A DNA stretch of 36,700 bases from positions 1 through 36,700 of the forward strand of contig WRKI01000351.1 in assembly GCA_009778155.1 (NCBI GenBank), read 5' to 3'. The DNA is from Spirochaetota bacterium (GTDB lineage: Bacteria > Spirochaetota > Spirochaetia > Treponematales > Breznakiellaceae). The notes beneath the pieces were generated by a model that saw nothing but the letters and a program-made list of their open reading frames with translations, made no database searches and was not told where the DNA came from. The number at the start of each line of letters is the position of its first letter. The first letter of the stretch is position 1. This document shows, in pieces, positions 7,804-15,607 of the stretch. Made by a program: the position numbers and the translations under genes.

Positions 7804-8868
7804 ATGAAGATACTTATTAACGGGGCCTTTCTTTGCAGTCCGGTAACCGGCCTTGAGCGTTTTGCGCGCCAAATTACAAAGGGGCTTGACGAAATATCAA
7901 AGGAGGGGGAGATTGGGATTGTCGTTCCAAAAAACGCGAAAAATGTCCCTGTGTACAAAAAAATCAAGGTTGTTTTTTACGAAAAGGATATAACATCGTT
8001 TTCCAAGTGGCAGCAGTTTATTCTGCCGCGCATTCTTAAAAAACATAAAGCCCTTCCGCTTGACTTCGGCAACAATTGCTCGCTATTGTGTCCGGGAATA
8101 AGTTTTTTGTATGACATTTATTGCGAGCTTTACCCGGAAGATTTTCAAACAAAAAAAGAAAAGCTGGTATGCTTAAACTCAAGGCTGATATATCGCATTA
8201 TCGCATACCGGGCGAAAAAAATAATCGCGCCGACATACTTCAGCAGGGGTCAAATTGCAAAAGCTTTTCGCATAACGCCAGACAGAATTGCCATTGTTCA
8301 CAATAGCTGGGAGCATTTTAACGATATAAAAAGCGACAGCTCTATTTTCAGCGATTTTCCGGTTTTGGCACAGAAGCCCTTTTATTTTTCCCTGGGAAGC
8401 CTTTCCAAGCGGAAAAACATTAAATGGATTATAGAATATGCGGCCAAAAATCCGTCCGCGCTTTTCGCGATTTCTGGAAGCGCCCTTAACAGCGTTAAGG
8501 TGGACGAGCTTTCCGGCGGCATTCCTGCGAATGTAATTCTTCTGGGTTATCTTGACGACGGGAAGGTAAAGGCGTTAATGGAAAAATGCAAGGCCTTTGT
8601 GCTTCCTTCGTATTATGAAGGCTTCGGTTTTACCCCGCTTGAAGCGCTCTCTTGCGGCGCGAAAATCATTGTCGCAAGGGCGGCAAGCCTGCCGGAGGTT
8701 TACGGGGGGGCGGCGCACTATATCGATCCTTTCGACACTGACGTTGATTTGGACAAACTTTTAGAGCAAGAGGTAGAGCCGCCGGATGAAGTTTTGAAAA
8801 AATACTCTTACGATGAGTCTGTCCGGCTGGTGTACGATTTAATACAGGAATGCATAAAAAAATCTTAA
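7804..8868 (+). CDS. Family 4 glycosyltransferase, tandem paralogue 1
   Basis: A 354-residue GT-B retaining glycosyltransferase (GT4, group 1). The second Rossmann domain carries FYFSLGSLSKRKN and the signature EGFGFTPLEAL with its E-x7-E pair, then ARAASLPEVYGGAAHYIDPF. It has no membrane segments and would act on the cytoplasmic side with a nucleotide-sugar donor. It is clearly homologous to the next two genes over the whole length. Its last codons overlap the start of the next gene by 19 bases. The donor and linkage are unknown. Confidence 0.88.
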   Translation: MKILINGAFLCSPVTGLERFARQITKGLDEISKEGEIGIVVPKNAKNVPVYKKIKVVFYEKDITSFSKWQQFILPRILKKHKALPLDFGNNCSLLCPGISFLYDIYCELYPEDFQTKKEKLVCLNSRLIYRIIAYRAKKIIAPTYFSRGQIAKAFRITPDRIAIVHNSWEHFNDIKSDSSIFSDFPVLAQKPFYFSLGSLSKRKNIKWIIEYAAKNPSALFAISGSALNSVKVDELSGGIPANVILLGYLDDGKVKALMEKCKAFVLPSYYEGFGFTPLEALSCGAKIIVARAASLPEVYGGAAHYIDPFDTDVDLDKLLEQEVEPPDEVLKKYSYDESVRLVYDLIQECIKKS

Positions 8869-9926
8869 TTAACGGCTATTTTTTACGGCGTAAAATTACA
8901 GGCATAGAGCGTTACGCGTATGAAATTACAATGCGGCTTGACAAAATAAGCCTGCCCGGAGAAATTGCAATCATCGTGCCGGGAAACACGGCGAATGTGC
9001 CGCATTTTTCAAACATAGAGCTGATCCGCCATAAAAAAGCGGCCTCCTCCCATATTTTGTGGCAGATGCTGACACTGCAAAGTTTTCTTTTGCGTAACAG
9101 GCGTTATACGGTTTTGGAGTTCGGCAACACCTGCCTGCCTTTTGCGCCGGGCATTGTGTGCCTTCACGACATATACTGCGAATTTTTTCGTGAGGATTTT
9201 TCCACGTTTAAGGACAAGGTTATACGATTGTACAATAGATTGCAGTATCGTTTTATTGCGCGTCTTGCGAAAAAAATAGTAACGGTGTCAGAGTATTCAA
9301 GGGACGAAATTTCAAAGGCGCTTTCCGTTGACCCTTCGCGCATAAGCGTAATCTACTCTAGCGCGGATCATGTAAAATCAATAAAAGCGGACGACGGCGT
9401 TTTCAAACGTTTTCCCGCTCTTTTGGAAACTCCCTTTTATTTTTCCCTGGGCAGCCTTTCCAAGCGCAAAAACCTGCGCTGGATTCTGGAACACGCGGCA
9501 CTGCGCCCCGAATCGCTTTTTGCAGTTTCTGGCGCGAGCCTTCCCACGGTAAAGGTGCGGGAGCTGCAGCAGCCGGTGCCGCCCAACGTGATAATGCTCG
9601 GCTACTTGGAAGACGGGGAGGTCAAGGCGCTTATGCAAAAGTGCAAGGCCTTTATCCTTCCGTCTTATTACGAAGGCTTCGGCCTTACCCCGCTGGAGGC
9701 TCTGGCGGCCGGCGCAAAAGTGATTGTCGCAAATGCTGCGAGCCTTCCGGAAATTTACGGCAGGACGGCCCGCTACATTGACCCTTTCAACTTTGACGTA
9801 AATCTGGAAGAGCTTTTAAGCCAGCCGGCAGAGCCGCCGGATGAAATTCTGGCAAAGTATTCATTCGACCGTGCGGCGCGGCAAGTGTACGATCTTATAA
9901 AAGGCGCGTATGAAAATAATCATTAA
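8850..9926 (+). CDS. Family 4 glycosyltransferase, tandem paralogue 2
   Basis: A 358-residue GT4 enzyme with the same architecture as its neighbours: FYFSLGSLSKRKNLRW, then SYYEGFGLTPLEALAAG with the E-x7-E pair, and ASLPEIYGRTARYIDPFNFD. Its N-terminus (HKKILINGYFLRRKITGIERYAYEI) differs most from paralogue 1, while the C-terminal donor domain is very similar to paralogue 3. That suggests acceptor divergence with shared donor use, which is an inference. It overlaps the upstream gene by 19 bases and the downstream gene by 17 bases, and both starts depend on translational coupling because no strong ribosome site is visible. Confidence 0.88.
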   Translation: MHKKILINGYFLRRKITGIERYAYEITMRLDKISLPGEIAIIVPGNTANVPHFSNIELIRHKKAASSHILWQMLTLQSFLLRNRRYTVLEFGNTCLPFAPGIVCLHDIYCEFFREDFSTFKDKVIRLYNRLQYRFIARLAKKIVTVSEYSRDEISKALSVDPSRISVIYSSADHVKSIKADDGVFKRFPALLETPFYFSLGSLSKRKNLRWILEHAALRPESLFAVSGASLPTVKVRELQQPVPPNVIMLGYLEDGEVKALMQKCKAFILPSYYEGFGLTPLEALAAGAKVIVANAASLPEIYGRTARYIDPFNFDVNLEELLSQPAEPPDEILAKYSFDRAARQVYDLIKGAYENNH

Positions 9927-10974
9927 CGGGGAGTTTCTTTGCAACAATGTGTCGGGAATAGAGCGCGTGGCGCGTGAAATTACACAAAGGCTTGACGAAA
10001 TATCAATGAAAGATGAAATAGGGATTGTTATTTCGAATAACGCGAAAAATGTCCCGGCGTATAAAAATTTGACGGTAATACGCTACGAAAAAGACATAGT
10101 TTCATTTCCAAAATGGCAGCAGTTTATTTTGCCCGGCTTGTTGCGAAAATATAAAGCGATGCCCCTTGATTTCGGCAATAGCTGTTCTCTCTTTTACCCC
10201 GGTATAAGTTTCCTGCATGATATTTACTACGAACTTTATCCCGAAGATTTTAAGACCAAAAGGGAAAAATATGAACGTTTGTATTTTAGGATACTCTATC
10301 GTATTATTGCATACAGGGCGAAAAAAATAGTAACGGTGTCGGAATACTCAAAGGCAGAAATCGTCTCGGCCTTTTCCATTGATCCTTCCCGCATAAGCGT
10401 AGTTTACAACAGCGCGGATCATGTAAAATCGATAAAAGCGGACGATTCTGTTTTCCAGCGGTTTCCCGCTCTTTTGGATGCGCCTTTTTATTTTTCTTTG
10501 GGAAGCCATTCCAAGCGCAAAAACCTGCGCTGGATTTTTGAGCACGCGGCTGTAAATCCGGATTCTCTTTTTGCTATTTCCGGTTCCAGCCTTATAACGC
10601 GCAAAGAGCAGGAGGCGCAAGAGCGAGAACAGCCCTTGCCGCCCAACGTGATAATGCTGGGCCGCTTGGAAGACGGGGAGGCAAAGGCGCTTATGCAAAG
10701 GTGCCGCGCCTTTATCCTTCCGTCTTATTACGAAGGTTTCGGCATCACTCCGCTGGAGGCACTTGCCTGCGGTGCAAAGGTGATTGTCGCAAAGGCTGCG
10801 AGCCTTCCGGAAATTTACGGCCGCACGGCGCGGTACATTGACCCGTTCAATTTTGACGTAAATCTGGGGGAGCTTTTAACCCAGCCGGCAGAGCCGCCGG
10901 ATGAGATTCTGGCAAAGTATTCGTACGACAAAGCGGCACAGCAGGTGTACGCCCTTGTAAAAGGTTTTGCGTAA
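9910..10974 (+). CDS. Family 4 glycosyltransferase, tandem paralogue 3
   Basis: A 354-residue GT4 enzyme. The N-terminal acceptor domain resembles paralogue 1 (IGIVISNNAKNVPAYKN, FPKWQQFILP), while the C-terminal half resembles paralogue 2 (YNSADHVKSIKADDSVFQRFPALL, PPNVIMLGRLEDGEAKALMQ). The gene therefore looks like a mosaic of the two. The E-x7-E motif is in EGFGITPLEAL. A short insertion (SSLITRKEQEAQEREQ) distinguishes it. It is the last intact copy; a decayed tail of another copy lies at about 12013-12129, beyond the Rpn gene. Confidence 0.88.
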   Translation: MKIIINGEFLCNNVSGIERVAREITQRLDEISMKDEIGIVISNNAKNVPAYKNLTVIRYEKDIVSFPKWQQFILPGLLRKYKAMPLDFGNSCSLFYPGISFLHDIYYELYPEDFKTKREKYERLYFRILYRIIAYRAKKIVTVSEYSKAEIVSAFSIDPSRISVVYNSADHVKSIKADDSVFQRFPALLDAPFYFSLGSHSKRKNLRWIFEHAAVNPDSLFAISGSSLITRKEQEAQEREQPLPPNVIMLGRLEDGEAKALMQRCRAFILPSYYEGFGITPLEALACGAKVIVAKAASLPEIYGRTARYIDPFNFDVNLGELLTQPAEPPDEILAKYSYDKAAQQVYALVKGFA

Positions 10975-11017
10975 CGGCTGCCGGTAGGGCAAAATTTAAC
11001 GAAGGGGAGGCAGTGCA

Positions 11018-11911
11018 TTGACGCTGAGCGATAATGCTGACGAGCTGTCGGCAAACAGGGAAATAAAAGACGGCGTGTTCAAGCTTCTGTTTGAAGTGCC
11101 TGAAAACGCCGCGGAGCTGTATTCCGCCTTAAAGGACACAGAGTGCCGCCCAGATGAAATTGAAATCATCACCATTACGACGACCGTGTCCGGCAGGCTG
11201 AAGAACGATCTTGCGATTGTGGCAAGGGGCGAGGCGCTGTTTCTGGCGGAGCATATGTCAAGCTTCTACGAGAATATGCCCGTCAGGTTTTTGATGTATT
11301 TGGGGCAGTTGTATGAAAAATGGATCAAAATGAAGGGCGAGGAAAGGTTTTTGTACGGAAGCAGGCTGTACAAAATCCCCGCGCCCGAGTTCGCTGTTTT
11401 CTACAACGGGGCGGCGGCAAAGCCGGAGAAAGAGATTCTGCGCCTGTCTTCGGCCTTTGAAAATGCCGGCGGCGAAGGCCTGGGCTTCATAGAGCTTGAA
11501 GTGCCCGTGTACAACATAAACAAGGGCATGAACGAAGAGCTATTCAAGAAGAGCGGCAAGCTGAGGCAGTACGCGGAATTTATCGCGAAGATAAGGGAAT
11601 TGAACGGGCTTTACGAAGATCACGCCCAGGCGGTGAAGGAAGCCGCGAACTATTGCATAGCCAACGATATTTTGGCCGATTTTTTGAAAGAGCACGGAGG
11701 TAAGGTTGTGAGCATTCTGTCAACGGTATACGACGAAGAGGCGGCAAAGCGCGTTTACGCGGAAGAATACGCGGAAACGCGCACGGAGAACATTGCGCTG
11801 GAGATGATGAAAATGGGCTTGTCCCAGGAGCAGGTATTGCGGGCTACCAAAATCAGCCAAGAGAAAGCGCGGCAGATTGCGGAAAGGCTCGATTTTTCAC
11901 TTCCAACCTGA
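11018..11911 (+). CDS. Rpn-family PD-(D/E)XK nuclease/putative transposase-like protein
   Basis: A 297-residue protein starting at TTG with a strong GGGGAGG ribosome site 8 bases upstream. The N-terminal part matches the Rpn/PD-(D/E)XK transposase-like family: KDGVFKLLF, ELYSALKD, NDLAIVARGEALFLAEH and NMPVRFLMYLGQLYEKW. Asp64 and Glu78 fit the first catalytic residues. In the usual E-H-Q of related proteins the third residue is Gln or Lys, but here it is Met80, so cleavage activity is doubtful. The C-terminus (TENIALEMMKMGLSQEQVLRATKIS) is a helical segment common in spirochete members. It interrupts the GT4 array: an intact copy precedes it and a GT4 tail scrap follows. A role in recombination is known for Rpn proteins; its role here is unknown. 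Confidence 0.75.
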   Translation: MTLSDNADELSANREIKDGVFKLLFEVPENAAELYSALKDTECRPDEIEIITITTTVSGRLKNDLAIVARGEALFLAEHMSSFYENMPVRFLMYLGQLYEKWIKMKGEERFLYGSRLYKIPAPEFAVFYNGAAAKPEKEILRLSSAFENAGGEGLGFIELEVPVYNINKGMNEELFKKSGKLRQYAEFIAKIRELNGLYEDHAQAVKEAANYCIANDILADFLKEHGGKVVSILSTVYDEEAAKRVYAEEYAETRTENIALEMMKMGLSQEQVLRATKISQEKARQIAERLDFSLPT

Positions 11912-12012
11912 ATACGGAAGCCTCTAAGAAAGTTTTTGGCATCTAGGCAAAAACATCGCTTTTACGGTAAATTGCACCCACGCGATTTAACCCGAAAGCG
12001 ATTTTGAAATAG

Positions 12013-12129
12013 TTTTGACGTTGATCTGGAAGAGCTTTTAAGCCAGCCGGTCGATTCGCCGGATTGATTTCTGGCAAAATACTCATGCAACAGGGCGGCG
12101 GGGCAAACGCGCCTTATAAAGGAAACATT
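12013..12129 (+). pseudogene. Decayed 3' end of a fourth GT4 glycosyltransferase gene
   Basis: Translated with two frame changes, this stretch reads FDVDLEELLSQPVDSPD, stop, FLAKYSCNRAAGQ and then a LIK-like end. This matches the C-terminus of GT4 paralogue 2 (FDVNLEELLSQPAEPPDEILAKYSFDRAARQ). The DNA similarity to 9797-9905 is plain. It contains an in-frame TGA and indels, so it is a remnant. It shows that the GT4 array was once longer, or that a tail was duplicated when the Rpn gene arrived. Confidence 0.8.
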
Positions 12130-12516
12130 ATGATTGGAGTTGTTCGGAAACTTAAAGGCGTGATTTATGAAAAAAAAGCCGACGGTTTTAACGAAGAAGG
12201 CGTAAGCCTGCCAATACTTTGCAGAATATTTTTATGGAAAGGCGTCATAAGGCGGTTTTTTCTGTCTTCTTTTCGCAAAAAATATATAGATAAAAATTCT
12301 TTGAAACGGCAAGGGGAGTGTTTGCGGTGCGGGGCCTGCTGCAAACTTGTGGTAAACAAGTGCCCGTACTTAAAAACAGAAACGCATGAAAAATGTTCTT
12401 GCGTAAAACATGAATCGAACAGGCTGCCAAATTGCAAAGTATTTCCAATAGATGTCAGCGATATAAAAGACAGGGATTTAATTCTGAAAAAACCGTGCGG
12501 GTATTTTTTTGATTGA
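12130..12516 (+). CDS. Small CxxCxxCC cysteine-cluster protein (YkgJ-like)
   Basis: A 128-residue protein whose C-terminal half carries the Zn/Fe-chelating pattern of YkgJ-type proteins: Cys64, Cys67, Cys70 and Cys71 (CLRCGACC), followed by further Cys in NKCPYL, KCSCVKH and PNCKVFPID, and a late KPCGYFF. The start at 12130 has an AAAGGA site 7 bases upstream; the frame extends to 12064, but that part reads through the GT4 scrap. The N-terminal half is basic with a hydrophobic patch (LPILCRIFLWKGVIRRFF). Base composition is more A/T-rich than its neighbours, suggesting transfer. The function of this family in glycan loci is not established. Confidence 0.65.
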   Translation: MIGVVRKLKGVIYEKKADGFNEEGVSLPILCRIFLWKGVIRRFFLSSFRKKYIDKNSLKRQGECLRCGACCKLVVNKCPYLKTETHEKCSCVKHESNRLPNCKVFPIDVSDIKDRDLILKKPCGYFFD

Positions 12517-12563
12517 AAGAATATGGCCGAGCTTTGGCTGGCGGGAAATGCCGGGGGTAAAAC

Positions 12564-14066
12564 ATGAATCTTGACAAAATATTTTCAAATAAACGCGCTC
12601 TTTATGCAGGCCTTGTGCTTGTAGCGTTTTCGCTTGTTTTTACATCGACATTAAGGCCTTTTTCAAACAGGATAATGAACGTAGACACTTCGGTTTATGT
12701 TTCTATTACGCAGGGGCTTTCCCGTGGGCTTGTTCTTTACAGCGAACTTGCAGACAATAAAGGGCCTCTACTTTATTTTATAAGTTTGCCGGGCTTTCAC
12801 CTTGCGGGCATTACCGGCGTGTGGGTTACGCAGTTTGTTTTAATGTTTGTCTCTATTTTCTTCATGTATAAACTCGCGCTTTTATTTGTAAGCGCGAAAG
12901 CGGCTTTTTTGACAGTGGCTTTTACATCGCTAGCGATGCATCCTTTTTATTATGTTGATGCCGGCGCGGAGGAATACGCCTTGCCGTTTTTGGCTGTGTC
13001 GCTTTATATTTTTACCAAGCATTACATTGGCGGCAAGGATGCCGGTTTTTGGGAGGTAGTCGTTTTAGGGGCTTCTTTCGCATTGGCAATCATGATTCGT
13101 TTGAATATGTTTCCGCTTTGGGCGGGCTTTTGCCTTGTGATTATAATCGAAGCTCTCTCGCAAAAGCGTTTTGCAGATATGTTTAAGTATATCGGTGCGT
13201 TTCTCGTTGGGGTATTTGCCGTTCTTTTGCCAATATTTTTGTACTTGTGGCGGCACGACATATTTTTAGACTTTTACTACAATGTAGTCGTCAGCGGCGC
13301 GGCAAGGGGTTTTGCAGTGTTGTCGTTGAACGAGTTTATCCATAATTTTTACACTATAATTAACAGGAGTTTTTCATTCATCCCTTTATGCATAGGCGTT
13401 GTATGGGTTTTTGTAAAATACAAAAACATAAGCGTTTTTTATTTTGCCGGCTTTCTTTTGTCCTATTTTTTGAGCATCCTTTTCCTGTCTTTTTCTAGAG
13501 GGGAGCCTCACTGGAATCTGATTTTAATTCCGTTTTTCGTGCCTGCCGTCGCCTTTTTGTCAGACTTGTTTTTGAACAATGTAAAAGTGAAATACAAACA
13601 CGCGGCTTTGATAATTTTGTTTTGCGTGGCTTTTTCCGAAGGGCTTGCGCGGTTAAGCTCTTATTTGTTTTTTCCCCATGACACAGGCATCCCGATAAGA
13701 GATGCGGGAAGAATTATAGACGAAAACACAGCCCCTAACGATACCATAATCAGTTTGGGCGCGCACGCTTATATCTACCCGTTTACGCAAAGATTGCCCG
13801 CTTCAAGATTTATTATTCAAGGCTGGGCTTTCGACCATATACCGGGTGCGAGGGAAGAGTTTGTATCTGGCATTTTGAACGATCCGCCTAAAATAATTGC
13901 CATTGTATTGAACGAAAACGGAATGCCGCACATGATAGACCACAGATGGCACGGGGAAATATTCGCCATGATGGAAAGCGATTACAGACTTTTGGAAGAC
14001 AACGGGCGTGCAAGAATTTTTATAAGGGAAGATGCGGCTCCCGGTGCAGGCGCGCTTGAAAATTGA
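12564..14066 (+). CDS. GT39/PMT-type integral-membrane glycosyltransferase, tandem paralogue 1
   Basis: A 500-residue multi-pass protein of the GT-C fold (PMT_2/ArnT-like family). After TM1 (LYAGLVLVAFSLVFTS) the first periplasmic loop holds MNVDTSVY, with the likely catalytic Asp, and a second acidic motif in ELADNKGPLLYF. About ten further hydrophobic helices follow, and the protein ends in a soluble domain (from about residue 375) with IIDENTAPNDTIISLGAHAYIYPF. Such enzymes take sugar from a polyprenyl-phosphate carrier on the outer face of the inner membrane; the synthase at 17488 could make that donor. The ATG follows a GGGGGT site. Two paralogues follow directly. Confidence 0.82.
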   Translation: MNLDKIFSNKRALYAGLVLVAFSLVFTSTLRPFSNRIMNVDTSVYVSITQGLSRGLVLYSELADNKGPLLYFISLPGFHLAGITGVWVTQFVLMFVSIFFMYKLALLFVSAKAAFLTVAFTSLAMHPFYYVDAGAEEYALPFLAVSLYIFTKHYIGGKDAGFWEVVVLGASFALAIMIRLNMFPLWAGFCLVIIIEALSQKRFADMFKYIGAFLVGVFAVLLPIFLYLWRHDIFLDFYYNVVVSGAARGFAVLSLNEFIHNFYTIINRSFSFIPLCIGVVWVFVKYKNISVFYFAGFLLSYFLSILFLSFSRGEPHWNLILIPFFVPAVAFLSDLFLNNVKVKYKHAALIILFCVAFSEGLARLSSYLFFPHDTGIPIRDAGRIIDENTAPNDTIISLGAHAYIYPFTQRLPASRFIIQGWAFDHIPGAREEFVSGILNDPPKIIAIVLNENGMPHMIDHRWHGEIFAMMESDYRLLEDNGRARIFIREDAAPGAGALEN

Positions 14067-14103
14067 ACAGGTTTGCGCCTTATATTTAACGGCAGATAAA
14101 AAC

Positions 14104-15573
14104 ATGAATCTTGATAAAATACTTTCAAATAAACGCGCTCTTTATGCAGGCCTTGCGCTTGTAGCGTTTTCGCTTGTTTGGACATCAACATTGAACCCTT
14201 TTGCTAACAGAATAATGAATATAGACACGTCCGTTTACATTGCGATAACGCAGGGGCTTTCCCGCGGTTTTGTTCTTTACAGCGAACTTGCAGATAACAA
14301 GGGACCGGTTCTTTATTTTATGAGTTTGCCTGGCTTTCTTGTTGCAGGCCTTACCGGCGTTTGGGTTACGCAGTTTGTTTTAATGTACATTTCTCTTTTT
14401 TTCATGTACAAAATCGCGCTTCTGTTCACTGGCACTAAAACGTCTTTTTTGACAGTGGCCTTCACATCACTTGCCATGCATTCATTCTACTATGTCCATG
14501 CGGGCACGGAGGAGTACGCGCTGCCATTTTTGGCCGCCTCCCTTTACATTTTTACAAAGCATTATTTTGACGGCAAAAAAACAAGCTTTTTGGAATTAGT
14601 TATTTTGGGCGCATCTTTCGCATGGGCAACCATGATCCGCCTTAATATGTTCCCGCTTTGGGCTGGCTTCTGCCTTGTAATCGTAATCGAATCTCTTGCG
14701 AAAAAACGTTTTGTTGAAACCTTCAAGTATATCGGCGCATTTACGCTTGGAACCGCCGCCGCGTTATTTCCCATATTTTTGTATTTACAGCGACACGGCA
14801 TCTTTTTAGATTTTTACTATAACGTGATTGTCAGCGGCGCGGAAAGGGGCTTTTCGCTTTCTCTTCAAGGTTTTGTTAATAATTTCTATCTTGTAATAAA
14901 CAGAAATTTTTCATTCATTCCCTTGATTGTAAGCGTCGTGTGGTTTTTTATAAAATACAAAAATTTAAGCGGTTTTTACTTCGCCGGTTTTTTTCTGTCC
15001 TATTTGTTAAGCGTCATGTTTCTTTCTTTCACCACCGGGAACAGCCATTGGAACCTTATTTTGATCCCGTTTTTTGTTCCGATGATCGCGTTTTTCTCTG
15101 ACTTGTTTTTGAATAATGTCAAGATGAAATACAAACACGCGGCTTTGATAATTTTGTTTTGCGTGGCTTTTTCTGAAGGGCTTGCCAGATTGGGTTTTTA
15201 TGTTTTTTTCACATTCGATTCTGCCACGCCTATAAGGGCTGCCGGGAGGATAATTGATGAAAATACAAGAGACGGCGACACTATAATCACTCTTGGAGCG
15301 CGTGCGGATATATACCCCTTCACTCAAAGAGTGCCCGCTTCAAGATTTATTTTTCAAAGCGAGGCTTTTGACAATATACCCGGCGCAAGGGAAGAATTTG
15401 TTTCCGGCATTTTGAATGACCGGCCTAAAATTATCGCTTTTTTGCTGGATGAAAACGGAGCGGCTTATATGGTAAACCACTGGTGGCACGGGGAAATATT
15501 CGCCATGTTGGAAACCGATTACAGGCTTTTGGAAGACAACGGCCGCGTAAGAATTTTTATAAGGATTGAATAG
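14104..15573 (+). CDS. GT39/PMT-type integral-membrane glycosyltransferase, tandem paralogue 2
   Basis: A 489-residue multi-pass GT-C protein, highly similar to its neighbours. It has MNIDTSVYIAI and ELADNKGPVLYF as the acidic loop motifs, and a C-terminal soluble part with IIDENTRDGDTIITLGARADIYPF. The frame is open from 14032, but that would overlap the previous gene, and the conserved start MNLDKILSNKRALYAGL at 14104 matches all three copies. No ribosome site is obvious (GGCAGATAAAAAC), so coupling to the gene 37 bases upstream is likely. A 49-base block (15125-15173) is identical to 13588-13636 in paralogue 1, although surrounding codons differ, which suggests gene conversion. Confidence 0.82.
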   Translation: MNLDKILSNKRALYAGLALVAFSLVWTSTLNPFANRIMNIDTSVYIAITQGLSRGFVLYSELADNKGPVLYFMSLPGFLVAGLTGVWVTQFVLMYISLFFMYKIALLFTGTKTSFLTVAFTSLAMHSFYYVHAGTEEYALPFLAASLYIFTKHYFDGKKTSFLELVILGASFAWATMIRLNMFPLWAGFCLVIVIESLAKKRFVETFKYIGAFTLGTAAALFPIFLYLQRHGIFLDFYYNVIVSGAERGFSLSLQGFVNNFYLVINRNFSFIPLIVSVVWFFIKYKNLSGFYFAGFFLSYLLSVMFLSFTTGNSHWNLILIPFFVPMIAFFSDLFLNNVKMKYKHAALIILFCVAFSEGLARLGFYVFFTFDSATPIRAAGRIIDENTRDGDTIITLGARADIYPFTQRVPASRFIFQSEAFDNIPGAREEFVSGILNDRPKIIAFLLDENGAAYMVNHWWHGEIFAMLETDYRLLEDNGRVRIFIRIE

Positions 15574-15607
15574 GTTTGCGCGTTATGTTGGATTGCAAAT
15601 AAAAAAC

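Noticed and set aside
11954-11998. Inverted ATCGCTTT/AAAGCGAT pair after the Rpn gene as a terminator
   Set aside because: The arms are only 8 bases with a long loop and no T-run; it is not distinguishable from chance.
12523-12567. A 14-codon frame (MAELWLAGNAGGKT) overlapping the first GT39 start as ATGA
   Set aside because: It has no clear ribosome site and no recognisable similarity; it may help coupling but cannot be supported as a gene.
14032-14103. Upstream ATG start for the second GT39 gene
   Set aside because: It would overlap the previous gene by 35 bases, and the added residues are absent from the conserved MNLDKI start of all three copies.
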